The notes below the pieces were generated by a model, which searched no databases, was not told the DNA's origin, and saw only the letters and a list, made by a program, of their open reading frames with translations. The position numbers and the translations under genes are program-made. From Cytobacillus depressus (lineage in GTDB: Bacteria > Bacillota > Bacilli > Bacillales > Cytobacillaceae), in assembly GCF_008923245.1 (NCBI RefSeq), contig NZ_WBOS01000007.1, forward strand, positions 101,617 through 165,616: a DNA stretch of 64,000 nt, read 5' to 3'. Shown in pieces: positions 53,560 to 63,598 of this stretch. The stretch's first letter is position 1. Each line of letters starts with the position of its first letter.

Positions 53560-54567
53560 TTAAAGTATGGACTGTCCCGCAAAATGACATGCAGCAAAAT
53601 GTTTGGGCTCGTATTCTTCCCAAACAGGCTTTTCTGTTTTACACATATCAGCCGCAATTGGACATCTTGTATGAAATGAGCAGCCATTTGGGGGATCAGC
53701 AGGATTAGGTATATCACCTTGTAATTGGATACGTTTGTGTTTAGAATGTACAGTCGGCCTTGGAATAGCTGATAATAAAGCTTGAGTATATGGATGTAAT
53801 GGCTTATTAAATAAATCGTGAACCGTTCCAAGTTCAACCGTGTTTCCAAGATACATAACGAGAACACGATCACAAAAATATCTAACTACCCCGAGGTCAT
53901 GGGAGATAAATAAATAGGATAATTGATATTTCTCCTGCAGCACCTTTAATAGCTTTAAAACTTGGGCTTGTACGGATACATCTAGGGCGGAAACGGCCTC
54001 ATCGCAAATCACAAAGGAAGGATTTAGGGCAATGGCTCTTGCTATCCCGATCCTTTGTCTCTGACCTCCGCTAAACTCATGAGGATAACGATCGAAATGC
54101 TCCTCCTTTAATCCAACCTCCTGAAGAAGTTTGATTACCATTTCTCTTTTTTCCTTAGCTGACATATTAGTATGCATCGTAAATACTTCTTCCAACGCAT
54201 GGCCAATTCGTTGCCTTGGATTAAGAGAGGCAAAAGGATCCTGGAATATCATTTGCATTTCCTTTACAAACTTTAATTTTTCTTTCCTTTTTAAATGTTG
54301 TATTTCCGTCCCGCTGAAAATGATTTTTCCCGAGGTTAATTCTTCTAAGCCCAAGATTGTTCTGCCTAAAGTTGATTTACCACAGCCTGATTCTCCGACA
54401 ATCCCAAGACTTTCTCCTTTATATAGCTTTAAGGAAACATCCTCAACTGCTTTTACGTCACCTTGTTTGCGTTTAAGAATACCACCAGTAATCGGAAAGT
54501 ACTTCTTTACCCCTTTTAACTCTAAAAGAACCGCTTGTTCTTGATTTTCTTTCACAGCGATTGGCAT
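53560..54567 (-). CDS. Oligopeptide/glutathione-type ABC ATPase, OppF/DppF type
   Basis: 335 aa. Walker [11 protein letters not shown]-loop IFQDP, signature SGGQRQR, Walker B FVICDEAVSALD and the GCSFHTRC C-terminal motif. AGGGGG about 9 nt before the ATG. It lies 1 bp after the OppD-like gene and powers the same importer. Confidence 0.92.
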   Translation of the reverse strand: MPIAVKENQEQAVLLELKGVKKYFPITGGILKRKQGDVKAVEDVSLKLYKGESLGIVGESGCGKSTLGRTILGLEELTSGKIIFSGTEIQHLKRKEKLKFVKEMQMIFQDPFASLNPRQRIGHALEEVFTMHTNMSAKEKREMVIKLLQEVGLKEEHFDRYPHEFSGGQRQRIGIARAIALNPSFVICDEAVSALDVSVQAQVLKLLKVLQEKYQLSYLFISHDLGVVRYFCDRVLVMYLGNTVELGTVHDLFNKPLHPYTQALLSAIPRPTVHSKHKRIQLQGDIPNPADPPNGCSFHTRCPIAADMCKTEKPVWEEYEPKHFAACHFAGQSIL

Positions 54568-54568
54568 C

Positions 54569-55540
54569 TCAGTTATCCCCCTCTAGCCAGCAAAACACTT
54601 GATGTGAATCGGATAGTTTAAACTCTGGAGGCTCTTGGATTCTGCAAATATCCTTTGCAAATTTACATCTCAAATGGAATCGGCAGCCTGAAATTTGTTC
54701 ATCTAAACTAGGCAAAGATCCAGGGATTGGCTCTAATTCAAAATCAGGATCATCAACATTTGGTACGGAATTAAGCAATCCAATGGTATATGGATGTTTC
54801 GGCTTATCAAAGATTTCCTCCACTTTTCCTTCCTCTACCTTTTTCCCTGCATACATAACCATAACCCGGTCCGCTACCTCGGCAACTACACCCATATCAT
54901 GGGTAATCATGAGGACACCCATATGAAATTCGTCTTTTAACCTATTAATAATGTCCAAAATTTGGGCTTGAATGGTGACATCAAGTGCAGTTGTTGGTTC
55001 GTCAGCGATCAATAGCCCAGGATTGCAGGATAAAGCAATGGCGATCATTACCCTTTGCCTCATTCCGCCGCTAAGCTCATGAGGATATTGATTCATCCTT
55101 TTTTCCGGATAAGGAATACCAACTTGTTTTAATAGCTCAATCCCTTTATCTATTGCTTCTCTTTTTGATAGCTTTTGATGGATCATAAGAGGCTCTCTTA
55201 TTTGATATCCAATCGTCAATACTGGATTTAAGGCTGTCATCGGCTCTTGGAAAATCATTGAGATTTTATTGCCCCTAATTTGTCTCATTTTCTGTGCAGG
55301 TAGTTGATGAATGGCCTTTCCTTCATATAGAATTTCCCCGCTTGTAATTTTTCCATTGCTGGGTAATAATCCAATGATGGAAAGGGACGTGATACTTTTC
55401 CCACAGCCCGATTCTCCAACGATACACAATGTCTCTCCTTTTTGGAGAGAGAAGGAGACATCACGGACAGCAGAAAGCTGCCCGTCTGCTGTCCGAAACT
55501 CAGTCACAATGTTTTTGACCTCTAGTAATGTCTCTCCCAT
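54569..55540 (-). CDS. Oligopeptide-type ABC ATPase, OppD/DppD type
   Basis: 323 aa. [33 protein letters not shown], and GCRFHLRC. It follows the binding-protein gene by 10 bp. Functional partner of the OppF-like ATPase. Confidence 0.92.
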   Translation of the reverse strand: MGETLLEVKNIVTEFRTADGQLSAVRDVSFSLQKGETLCIVGESGCGKSITSLSIIGLLPSNGKITSGEILYEGKAIHQLPAQKMRQIRGNKISMIFQEPMTALNPVLTIGYQIREPLMIHQKLSKREAIDKGIELLKQVGIPYPEKRMNQYPHELSGGMRQRVMIAIALSCNPGLLIADEPTTALDVTIQAQILDIINRLKDEFHMGVLMITHDMGVVAEVADRVMVMYAGKKVEEGKVEEIFDKPKHPYTIGLLNSVPNVDDPDFELEPIPGSLPSLDEQISGCRFHLRCKFAKDICRIQEPPEFKLSDSHQVFCWLEGDN

Positions 55541-55550
55541 AACGACTAAC

Positions 55551-57113
55551 CTACTTTCTTGTTACTTTTGATAAATCCCATTTACCATTAGGATCTAACA
55601 CCAGACCCGTATAATCATTATTAAGTGCAACTGTCACTACACCGTGGTACATAACTACTACATCGTCATTTTTAAGCATTAGCTCGTTTGCCTGATTTAA
55701 AAACTTTTGTCTTTCATTTTGATCTACCGTTGTTCTTGAAGAATCTACAAGCTTATCAAATTCAGCATTGCTGTACTGTGCACGGTTAGAAGATCCAACG
55801 TTATCACCATGGAAGTTAGGGTAAAATAATTCTGAACCATCCCCTGTGATATTTGACCAGCTTAGGAAAGATAGGTCATATTCGCCTGCACGAGCTGAAT
55901 CAAGGAATGCTGCCCATTCCATGGACTCAATACTTACATTAAAGCCTGCTTCTGTTAATTGAGATTGAACAATTTCGGCCATTAATTGGAAATTACCTCT
56001 ATTGGCTGTTAATAATTTTAATGGGCGTTTGTCATAGCCGTTCTTCTTTACCAATTCCTTTGCATTTTCAACATCGTATGGTGTGCCAGCTTTATCTGCT
56101 GAATCCTGGTATCCGAAAACCTTAGGTCCAACAACACTATCACTTCTAAAACCTAAACCATTTAATTTAGAAACGAACGCATCTCTGTCAATTGCACTAG
56201 CAAGGGCTTTTTTGAATTCTGGATCTTGATTTTCCTTTTTCGCATGGTTCACTGTAAAATAATAAACTGGAGTTCCATCAACCTTCTGGACCTCTACATT
56301 CTTTAAGCTTTCGATACGTTTCATTTGTTCAGTCGGAAGATTATCTAAAAATTGAACCTCACCTGCTTGGAGCATAGAAATAGCTGTTGATACCTCAGGT
56401 ACTACTTTGAATACTACTTTCTTTAATTCCGGCTCTCCGCCCCAATATTCTGGATTAGATTTTAAAACAATTTGATCTCCTGGTACCCAGCTAACAAATT
56501 GGAATGGGCCTGTACCAACTGGACTGTTCATTAAATCTTGCTTCTGGTCTGCAGTTGGACTTACAATGGCAGCATTTGTATGTGCTAAAGAGGCAAGGAA
56601 TACACCATACGGATACTTGGTTTTAATTTCAACTGTGTACTCATCTTTTACTGTGATTGTATCTACTGGTTCCAATAATGATGCTCTTGGTGCAGCTGTT
56701 GCTGGATCACGAAGCTTATCAAATGTATATTTGACTGCTTCTGCATTAAACGGTGTTCCGTCATGGAACTTAATTCCCTCTCTTAATTTGATAACCCAAG
56801 TATTTTCATCTGGATTCTCATATGACTCAGCTAAAACTGGTTCATATTCCATTGTGTTGGGGTTTCTTTCAAATAGCTTTTCATACACATGGTCCGTGAT
56901 ATTAGCTGAAGCAGAATCATTCATTAAAATGGGTGAAAGGCCAACTGCATCTGTAACAGAGGCATAAGTTAATGTTAATTCTTCATTCGATTTTCCATTG
57001 TTCCCGTTGTCTGACTTCTCTGGATCAGATGATGCGCCTTTTTCGCCAGAACAAGCTGTTAAAAGGACAAGTGCAAAAACAAGTGTGAATAAAAAAGTGA
57101 AATTTCTTTTCAT
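55551..57113 (-). CDS. Family-5 solute-binding lipoprotein (peptide/glutathione type)
   Basis: 520 aa. Signal peptide with lipobox LLTAC at residues 17-21. SBP_bac_5 features: PVLAESYENPDENTWVIKLR, GIKFHDGTPFNAEAVKYTFD, VGTGPFQFVSW and FKKALASAIDRDAFV. AGGAGG precedes the ATG. It binds ligand outside and passes it to the adjacent DppB/C permeases; the GGT gene in the operon points to a gamma-glutamyl ligand (inference). Confidence 0.92.
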   Translation of the reverse strand: MKRNFTFLFTLVFALVLLTACSGEKGASSDPEKSDNGNNGKSNEELTLTYASVTDAVGLSPILMNDSASANITDHVYEKLFERNPNTMEYEPVLAESYENPDENTWVIKLREGIKFHDGTPFNAEAVKYTFDKLRDPATAAPRASLLEPVDTITVKDEYTVEIKTKYPYGVFLASLAHTNAAIVSPTADQKQDLMNSPVGTGPFQFVSWVPGDQIVLKSNPEYWGGEPELKKVVFKVVPEVSTAISMLQAGEVQFLDNLPTEQMKRIESLKNVEVQKVDGTPVYYFTVNHAKKENQDPEFKKALASAIDRDAFVSKLNGLGFRSDSVVGPKVFGYQDSADKAGTPYDVENAKELVKKNGYDKRPLKLLTANRGNFQLMAEIVQSQLTEAGFNVSIESMEWAAFLDSARAGEYDLSFLSWSNITGDGSELFYPNFHGDNVGSSNRAQYSNAEFDKLVDSSRTTVDQNERQKFLNQANELMLKNDDVVVMYHGVVTVALNNDYTGLVLDPNGKWDLSKVTRK

Positions 57114-57135
57114 TCTTTTTCCTCCTAAAATAGTT

Positions 57136-58032
57136 TTATTGAATATCCATATTTGGATCTAAAGCATCCCTTAATCCATCGCCAACTACGTTAAAGGCAA
57201 AAACAGTTAACATAATAGCAATGCCTGGAACGATCGTTAAATGTGGTGAACTCCACATGAAGCCTTGACCCTGTGCAATCATCGCACCCCATTCAGGTGT
57301 AGGCGGCTGTGCTCCTAAACCTAAATAGCTTAAGGCTGCCGTTGATAGAATAGCTGTTGCCATTCTCATAGTGGCAAAAACAATGATTGGTGCAAAAGCA
57401 TTTGGCAAAATATGTTTAACCATAATTCTAAAATCCGATGCACCAAGTGATTTCATAGCCATGATGTATTCCTTTTCCTTTATAGAAAGAACAGATCCCC
57501 TGACAATCCTTGCACAGGATGGAATGGACCAAATACTAATAGCGATGGCGACATTGACTAAACTTGTCCCTAAAATAGCTATAATAAGCATGGCCAGTAA
57601 AATCCCTGGGAAAGAGAATAGCAAATCTACAATTCTCATAATAATTCCATCTAGTTTCTTATAATACCCACCTAATAGACCAAGGATAATTCCCCCGATA
57701 AGTCCCAAGCTTACTGCAGTTATTCCTACGACTAGGGAAATCCGGGATCCATATACAATTCTGCTCCAAACGTCTCGTCCATAGTTATCTGTTCCCAGCC
57801 AATGATCCTCGCTAAAAATAGGAAGTTCGCTATTTGCTAAATTTTGTTTAATAGGATCATGGCCAGTTAAGAGCGGTGAAAAGATAGCCATACAAATTTG
57901 AATAGCAATAATGATTAGCCCAATCACGGCTAGCTTATTTTTTATCAACCGCTTAGTAATAACAATAAAATTCCGTTCTTTCTTCTTAGGCTTTTTTATT
58001 CCTAGTTCAGCAATGCTGACGGTTGGTTCCAT
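57136..58032 (-). CDS. Peptide ABC transporter permease, DppC/OppC type
   Basis: 298 aa. OppC_N segment HDPIKQNLANSELPIF, then GTDNYGRDVWSRIVYGSRIS, six spans, EAA loop AMKSLGASDFRIMVKHILPN. GGAGG before the ATG. 15 bp after the DppB-like gene. Confidence 0.92.
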   Translation of the reverse strand: MEPTVSIAELGIKKPKKKERNFIVITKRLIKNKLAVIGLIIIAIQICMAIFSPLLTGHDPIKQNLANSELPIFSEDHWLGTDNYGRDVWSRIVYGSRISLVVGITAVSLGLIGGIILGLLGGYYKKLDGIIMRIVDLLFSFPGILLAMLIIAILGTSLVNVAIAISIWSIPSCARIVRGSVLSIKEKEYIMAMKSLGASDFRIMVKHILPNAFAPIIVFATMRMATAILSTAALSYLGLGAQPPTPEWGAMIAQGQGFMWSSPHLTIVPGIAIMLTVFAFNVVGDGLRDALDPNMDIQ

Positions 58033-58047
58033 CGTATCCCTCCTAAC

Positions 58048-58989
58048 CTATTGAAATTTAATTCTTGGATCGATATAGGTATAAACGATATCAACAATTA
58101 AATTGACTAAGACAAACAAAGTGGCTACCAATAAAACGGAACCTTGTACCATTGGGAAATCACGTGCAGCAATCGCATCGATCATTAATCTTCCAACGCC
58201 GTTAATGGCAAAAACTTTTTCTGTAATAATCGTCCCTCCAAGAAGGACACCAAAATTCAAGCCTATAACCGTAATAACTGGGATCATGGCATTTTTTAAA
58301 GTATGTATCCAAATAACATTTCGTTCTTTTACTCCTTTTGCTCTCGCCGTCCGAACATAGTCTGCTTTGACAACTTCAAGCATTGAAGATCTCGTCATCC
58401 TCGCTATCATAGCTGCCGAACCTGTTCCTAATGTAATCGCAGGTAAGATGAGTTCCTTTAAACCTTCTACCGTATAAAATGGAGAAGACATTCCGCCAAC
58501 CGGCAACCACTGAAGATTGACTGAGAAAAGCAAAATCAAAACAGCTCCAAGCCAAAAATTCGGAATAGATATACCTGCTAAAGCAAAAGTAGTGCTTGTC
58601 ACATCGAGCCAGCTATTTTGTTTTAGAGCTGAAATCAACCCTGTAATTATCCCTATAATTACTGCAATGATGATGCTGGCTATGGCAAGCTTGAGCGTGT
58701 TAGGAAAACGAATAGCGATTGCCTCCGATATTGGCTGGCGGGTTTGGTAGGAATAACCTAAATCGCCCTTTACCACATCGCTTATGTATCTTCCATATTG
58801 AACTAAGAACGGATCATTCAATCCAAGATTATTTCTAATTGCTTCAAGATCTGACTCGGAAGCTGTAGGTCCTCCAATCATTGTTGCAGGATCCCCCGGA
58901 GCAATGTGCATTGACGAAAAAACTAGGAAAGAAATACCAAACAATAGAAAAATGAGTTGAAAAAACCTTCGGACAATCATTGCAATCAT
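58048..58989 (-). CDS. Peptide ABC transporter permease, DppB/OppB type
   Basis: 313 aa. Typical start (MIVRRFFQLIFLLFGISFLV), PGDPATMIGG, EAA loop RTARAKGVKERNVIWIHTLK. First gene of the importer-GGT operon. GGGGTG before the ATG. Confidence 0.92.
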   Translation of the reverse strand: MIAMIVRRFFQLIFLLFGISFLVFSSMHIAPGDPATMIGGPTASESDLEAIRNNLGLNDPFLVQYGRYISDVVKGDLGYSYQTRQPISEAIAIRFPNTLKLAIASIIIAVIIGIITGLISALKQNSWLDVTSTTFALAGISIPNFWLGAVLILLFSVNLQWLPVGGMSSPFYTVEGLKELILPAITLGTGSAAMIARMTRSSMLEVVKADYVRTARAKGVKERNVIWIHTLKNAMIPVITVIGLNFGVLLGGTIITEKVFAINGVGRLMIDAIAARDFPMVQGSVLLVATLFVLVNLIVDIVYTYIDPRIKFQ

Positions 58990-59247
58990 ATCAACACCCC
59001 TTTTTTATCAATTGTTAATTAAATATTTCTTTTTGATTACCAAATGTTTTAAAATTATTAAAATCGATTATAATTTATAATAATCTAAAAATCCATATTA
59101 TTTTGATAATTTTTTATATTATTTTATTTTTTACTTTCTTTTTGTCGATTAATTACATAAACGAATTTCCTTTTGGCTTAACTTAGGGTTTTTATTCTTT
59201 TTTATTGATTATTCAATTGTTGATCGCTACGATATCATTTCGTAAAG
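58990..59247. other. AT-rich intergenic control region
   Basis: About 260 bp without a gene, more than 75% A+T at 59030-59130. It must hold the promoter of the importer-GGT operon; I see no clear -35/-10 pair or operator. Lrp-type regulators bind such bent, AT-rich DNA. Confidence 0.4.
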
Positions 59248-59280
59248 CAAAAGGACCTATCAGTCGATAGGTCCTTTTCG
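59248..59280 (-). terminator. Rho-independent terminator of the Lrp-type gene
   Basis: AAAGGACCTATC / GATAGGTCCTTT, 12-bp stem with a 4-nt loop and T/A flanks. Confidence 0.9.
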
Positions 59281-59298
59281 TGCCATTCTACTCATTTA

Positions 59299-59742
59299 TT
59301 AAAGCTTTAAACCGCTCCTGCTCTTAAATCTACGTAATAGAATATGACTTTCCACACGTGTAATTCCTTCTAAAGCATAGAGCTCCTCATTGATAAATCT
59401 TTCCAATGCAATGAAATTATCCACTAACACATGCATATGAAGGGTTGAAGGTCCTGTCATTTGATAGCAGCTGGCTACATTCATATTTTCCGTAAGTGCC
59501 TCAGCTACGTTAACCAGTGAACTAGGTTCGCAGTCAATTTCAAAAAACGCGGAGACTTCCTTTCCGAATTTCTCACTATTAACAACGACAGTAAACTGTT
59601 CGATGACCCCTTCTTCCACAAGTTTTGAAACCCTCTCCCTAACGGCGACCCTAGAAAGTCCTAATTGTTTGCCAATTTCAACGTAGGAGATCCGGCCGTT
59701 TTTAGTTAGAAGTCTTATAATATCCTTATCAATTTTGTCCAT
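59299..59742 (-). CDS. Lrp/AsnC-family regulator (YwrC-like)
   Basis: 147 aa from the ATG at 59742 (AGGA 8 nt upstream; the frame is open to 59763). Helix-turn-helix DKDIIRLLTKNGRISYVEIG, then KQLGLSRVAVRERVSKL; RAM ligand domain from residue 65. It lies next to the importer-GGT-chromate cluster, matching the ywrA-B-C-D gene content of B. subtilis, so local control is likely. Confidence 0.87.
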   Translation of the reverse strand: MDKIDKDIIRLLTKNGRISYVEIGKQLGLSRVAVRERVSKLVEEGVIEQFTVVVNSEKFGKEVSAFFEIDCEPSSLVNVAEALTENMNVASCYQMTGPSTLHMHVLVDNFIALERFINEELYALEGITRVESHILLRRFKSRSGLKL

Positions 59743-59978
59743 TTTCAACGTCCTTTCTCTCATCCTTAATTAAAGATATTATAAGAGAAATTCAAACAAA
59801 ACGGAATATTTTAATATTATATTTTTTCATTTTGTTTATCCAATTACAGATTTATTAACAAAATGAAGGTTGAATATTTTACTTTTCTACATTATAGTAC
59901 ACGCTAAATTAATCAGATTTTTAATATTATCAATAAATTGGATTTATTCAATAGTTTTTATTTATTGTACAAATTTTC

Positions 59979-60758
59979 CTAAACATTTATATATCCTTCT
60001 AAATAAGATACAGCTTCTCCAGACATTTTTACTGTTTCACCTAAATCAGTACAATATAGCTTTCCGCCTCTTTCTGATAATTGCAATGCGGTAAATTCAT
60101 TTTTATTCAATATATTCTTCCAATACGGAACTAACGTACAATGAGCAGAACCTGTAACTGGATCTTCATCTATTCCTGCCTTTGGTGCAAAAAATCTTGA
60201 TACAAAATCTACTTCATTCCCTTTAGCTGTCACTATTACACCAAAACCATCTAGTTTTTTAAGTTCATCCATATTTAATTCAAGATCTAAAATATCTTGT
60301 TCTGTATCAAATACCACCAAATAGTCTCTTGACTTATAGACCTCTTTAGGTACTTTACCTAAACCTTTAATAAGTTCCTCTGGAGTATCACATTTTTCTC
60401 CTTCTCTAGAAGGGAAACTCAATGTAAATAGACCGCCATCCTTAGATACTTCTAAAAGTCCACTTTTTGTATTAAACTTTACATTCTTTAAATTTTTATC
60501 TAAATAAGTGCATATTACATAAGCAGAAGCTAATGTTGCGTGTCCACATAAGTCTATTTCCCCTTTTGGAGTGAACCATCTTATCTCATATTCATCATCT
60601 TTTTTTACAAAAAAGGCTGTTTCAGATAAATTATTTTCTTCTGCAATCTTTTGCATTAAATCCTCTTTTATCCATTCGTTTAATGGACATACTGCCGCTG
60701 GGTTTCCTTTAAATAGTTCATTTGTAAAAGCATCAATCTGATAAATCGGGATTCTCAT
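59979..60758 (-). CDS. PhzF-family isomerase-like protein
   Basis: About 259 aa. IYQIDAFTNELFKGNPAAVC start, catalytic Glu in NNLSETAFFV, FTPKGEIDLCGHATLASA, and GIDEDPVTGSAHC at the C-terminal half. Family members isomerise small metabolites; the substrate of this one is unknown. AAGGAG precedes the ATG at 60758; the frame opens at 60782. Confidence 0.88.
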   Translation of the reverse strand: MRIPIYQIDAFTNELFKGNPAAVCPLNEWIKEDLMQKIAEENNLSETAFFVKKDDEYEIRWFTPKGEIDLCGHATLASAYVICTYLDKNLKNVKFNTKSGLLEVSKDGGLFTLSFPSREGEKCDTPEELIKGLGKVPKEVYKSRDYLVVFDTEQDILDLELNMDELKKLDGFGVIVTAKGNEVDFVSRFFAPKAGIDEDPVTGSAHCTLVPYWKNILNKNEFTALQLSERGGKLYCTDLGETVKMSGEAVSYLEGYINV

Positions 60759-60929
60759 TTTCTTAATCTCCTTGTTGTTCATTTAAACTACTTATTTCAT
60801 ACTAAAATTTTGTTATTTAGCTAAATTATACATTATTAGTGATTTATTTAACTATTCTGCCTCGTTTTGAAGAAGAAAAAGACTTCACTTCATATTGAAG
60901 CAAAGCACCCGTAGTGAAACAAGCTCATA

Positions 60930-61103
60930 TTAAATGAGTTCTCCGTAATGCTTATAATGTTTTAGAAATTCTACAATATCTTTTATTACACTGTCTTAAG
61001 CCCCATAACCATCAATAGCAGTTTCATTGTTACTTTCTTCTGTCAATCCTCTTAAAATACCGATAATGTCTTCTGTAGGTTCTATATTTAGAAGATACTT
61101 TCA
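60930..61103 (-). pseudogene. Unrecognised short gene remnant with internal stop
   Basis: The minus strand reads NIEPTEDIIGILRGLTEESN, NETAIDGYGA, stop at 60998-60996, then DSVIKDIVEFLKHYKHYGEL and a stop. The two halves look coding and share a frame, but there is no start codon. Family not recognised. The rest of 60783-61271 holds nothing else I can name, apart from the csp terminator. Confidence 0.3.
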
Positions 61104-61225
61104 ATTTAGGCGATGAAATTAGGAACCTTAGAAATTATATGTTACAATGTGTTTACCATTTGATTTACTGTTTTCATGTTCCCTACTCATTCGTGAGTGG
61201 GGTTTTGTGTATTTTTAAGAAAAAT

Positions 61226-61255
61226 AAAAAACAGACTCTAAAAAAGAGTCTGTTC
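61226..61255 (-). terminator. Rho-independent terminator of the cold-shock gene
   Basis: AACAGACTCT / AGAGTCTGTT stem, then TTTTTTATTTTT on the minus strand. Confidence 0.9.
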
Positions 61256-61271
61256 ATGTTTGGCATTATAA

Positions 61272-61472
61272 TTAAGCCTTACGAACGTTTGCTGCTTGTG
61301 CTCCACGCTGACCTTGCTCAACATCAAAAGTCACTTCTTGACCTTCTTCTAATGTTTTGTACCCTTCGCCTTGAATAGCTGAGAAATGAACGAATACGTC
61401 TTCTCCACCCTCACGTTCGATGAAACCGAAGCCTTTTTCGCCATTAAACCATTTTACTTTACCTTTTTCCAT
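61272..61472 (-). CDS. Cold-shock protein, CspA/CspB family
   Basis: 66 aa. RNP-1 KGFGFIE and RNP-2 VFVHFSAI on an OB fold, starting [10 protein letters not shown]. It binds single-stranded RNA/DNA and acts as an RNA chaperone. AGGAGG precedes the ATG. Monocistronic with a long leader. Confidence 0.95.
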   Translation of the reverse strand: MEKGKVKWFNGEKGFGFIEREGGEDVFVHFSAIQGEGYKTLEEGQEVTFDVEQGQRGAQAANVRKA

Positions 61473-61784
61473 GTTTGTTGCCTCCTAGTGTGTTAGCACA
61501 CACAATGTATTACTATCCTTGTTCTCAGTGATCATCAAGACGAAAAGTTTTACTAATACTATCCTTTACACCGAACAAAAATAATTCATATTTAGAATAG
61601 CCTTTTTTGAAATTGTTTGCAAGGAACCCAAGGTACCCTAACTAAAGCACCATATTGTCTAAGTAGAATCCTTTACAATCTTTCTTTTGAACCGAATATA
61701 TGATGGGAAAATTCTTGTTCTGGATTTCCTTCCTTCTGATGGTTTAAGTACTTTGCTCCGGTGTAAAAAACATTGGAGCGTAAT
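61473..61784 (-). promoter_or_regulatory. Long leader/promoter region of the csp gene
   Basis: No gene is seen. A TGTGT-TAGC-ACACA hairpin (61489-61502) abuts the AGGAGG site, so it could affect ribosome access with temperature. Long structured leaders are usual for csp genes; the start site cannot be fixed by eye. Confidence 0.4.
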
Positions 61785-62000
61785 CTACATTATTAAGCCA
61801 TATATGCTCTGACCATTTAAAGCATTTTTTACCCATACATCACCTTTATTTTGCTCTGCCATCTTTCGAAACCAAGTAAGATAAGATCCAACAACTTGAG
61901 GTTTAATCCCTCCTACTAATAGAATTACAAATAATTTTGGTAATTCACAAGGATAATATGGGAATTTGTCGATTGGTTGCAACTGCTTTATTGGCAGCAT
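61785..62000 (-). CDS. Doubtful 71-aa ORF
   Basis: MLPIKQLQPIDKFPYYPCEL... ends VKNALNGQSIYGLIM. It reads protein-like (WFRKMAEQNKGDVWVKNAL) but the upstream site is weak and no family is recognised. It may be a gene fragment. 62001-62251 shows nothing. Confidence 0.25.
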   Translation of the reverse strand: MLPIKQLQPIDKFPYYPCELPKLFVILLVGGIKPQVVGSYLTWFRKMAEQNKGDVWVKNALNGQSIYGLIM

Positions 62001-62251
62001 GTTTTGAACCTATAAGAACGTGTATTGTCTTGGTTCTTGTTATGGCTGTATAAAATAAATTATTTCGTAGCAACTCTTTAGAAAACAATTCTATTTCCAA
62101 TCCGGGGACTTTTCGTTGAATGGATTATTGTAATTCTCATTCACTTTAAAGATTATCCTGACTTTAAAAAACTAGGCTACGTCATCTACTTTTTTCAAGA
62201 TAAGTAGAAATCCCAAAAACTATGTCACCACATCCTTTGGAACAATTAGAA

Positions 62252-62280
62252 TAAGACTCTCTAGAGAGGAGAGTCTTTTG
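62252..62280. terminator. Hairpin with T-tail
   Basis: AAGACTCTC / GAGAGTCTT stem then TTTG on the plus strand and TTATTC on the minus; serves the minus-strand pair that follows. Confidence 0.65.
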
Positions 62281-62285
62281 CATAG

Positions 62286-62714
62286 TTAAAATTTTCGATA
62301 CCTTTCCGGAATGGTTAAGTCTTTTCTTTCATCATCCCAAGCTATTGAGCTTATCTTCCAACCAGAGGGTGTGCAAATGAACTGCATTGTTTTCATGCCC
62401 ATTGTATCAAATGCTTCGCCAGACAACACACCTATTTTTCGATACAGGCTGAAGCGATGAGCGATATTTCCGAAAATCTCTGTGATTTCGTACACTTCTT
62501 CTTCCTTGAAATTCATCAAGTTCCCTTCACTTAATAGTTTCTCACGGGGTTCGATAAACTGCTGAAGACTATAAATAAAAGGAGCGCAATCTGTATTTTT
62601 AATAATCATTGCCTCTGGAATAAATAATTCAGAAAGGGCGCATACATTCGGTTTATTTCCATTTTTATTGGTAAACGCATCGAAAAAAGAGGCGGTTAAT
62701 CGATCTAGAATCAC
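62286..62714 (-). CDS. NTF2-like/DUF4440-type protein
   Basis: 142 aa, compact alpha+beta with the pattern of SnoaL/NTF2-like proteins: FFDAFTNKNG, LSELFIPEAMIIKN, then beta strands ending GWKISSIAWDDER. No catalytic residues can be assigned. 18 bp after the GNAT gene, so probably cotranscribed. Confidence 0.6.
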   Translation of the reverse strand: MILDRLTASFFDAFTNKNGNKPNVCALSELFIPEAMIIKNTDCAPFIYSLQQFIEPREKLLSEGNLMNFKEEEVYEITEIFGNIAHRFSLYRKIGVLSGEAFDTMGMKTMQFICTPSGWKISSIAWDDERKDLTIPERYRKF

Positions 62715-62732
62715 TTTTGTTTCTGTTGATTC

Positions 62733-63266
62733 CTACTGTTTTTTGATGTAATTTTCGGTTTTGTCGAATACAAAAAGCTTAAGCTCTTCGGGATCATTGG
62801 CTAGTTGAATCAATCTCTCAAACCGAAAATCTAATTTTTCGAGCAGCCTGGCTGAAGCTTGATTCTCTTGTGCCGTGATTGCCACAATGCGAGTAAGTCC
62901 CAATGTGTCTTTTCCATAGGACATTACTGCGGAAGCTGCTTCATAGGCGTATCCTTTTGACCAATATTTTGGGAGAAAGGCAAATCCAATATCCACATCT
63001 TTCAAGGAATCTCTTTTTACCAGACCGCAAATTCCAATCTGGGCATGATCCTCCTTTCGTTCCACCAAATAAAGGCAGAAACCGAATTGCTCATACATGC
63101 GAACAGGTCCATTCAAAATATAGGTCCTTGCGTCATCCAGCGTTCTCACACCGCGATCGCCTATGAACTGCAACCAGGAAGGATCATTTAAAAGCTCAAG
63201 GATAAACGCAGCATCGTCGGGTTTTTGCAGGCGAAGGATAAGTCGTTCAGTTTCAAGAATTTTCAA
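62733..63266 (-). CDS. GNAT acetyltransferase, RimJ/RimL type
   Basis: 177 aa: LETERLILRLQKPDDAAFIL start, IGFAFLPKYWSKGYAYEAAS motif A (x-x-x-x-G-x-A), ARLLEKLDFRFE motif B. Members acetylate protein N-termini or small amines. Followed by the NTF2-like gene. Confidence 0.85.
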   Translation of the reverse strand: MKILETERLILRLQKPDDAAFILELLNDPSWLQFIGDRGVRTLDDARTYILNGPVRMYEQFGFCLYLVERKEDHAQIGICGLVKRDSLKDVDIGFAFLPKYWSKGYAYEAASAVMSYGKDTLGLTRIVAITAQENQASARLLEKLDFRFERLIQLANDPEELKLFVFDKTENYIKKQ

Positions 63267-63598
63267 TAAAATTCACCATCCCTTTATATTTTTCCCAATT
63301 AACTAATAATATCAGATGTTAGATTAAACTTTGAAAATAATCAAAAGGTTAATTTTGCCGATGTATCGAGTTTTTCACCCACGTTGATTCATATATTACT
63401 TTTGAAAATGTATCCGTATTATTAGCTCTCTTCTAAATTTTAACCTATAAACCAATTTTCTTTAAAGGCATTACTCCACAATATGGCCCTTTTCATGAAG
63501 AAAGACGCTTTCCTTATTTCAGAAAAGCGCCCGATTGTGGAAGATCCTAAATACATCTTTATTGAAAGTCGATTCTGTTTTTTTACTACTCAAAGTAA

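Noticed and set aside
61139..61378. 79-codon plus-strand ORF
   Set aside because: Antisense to the csp gene and across its terminator.
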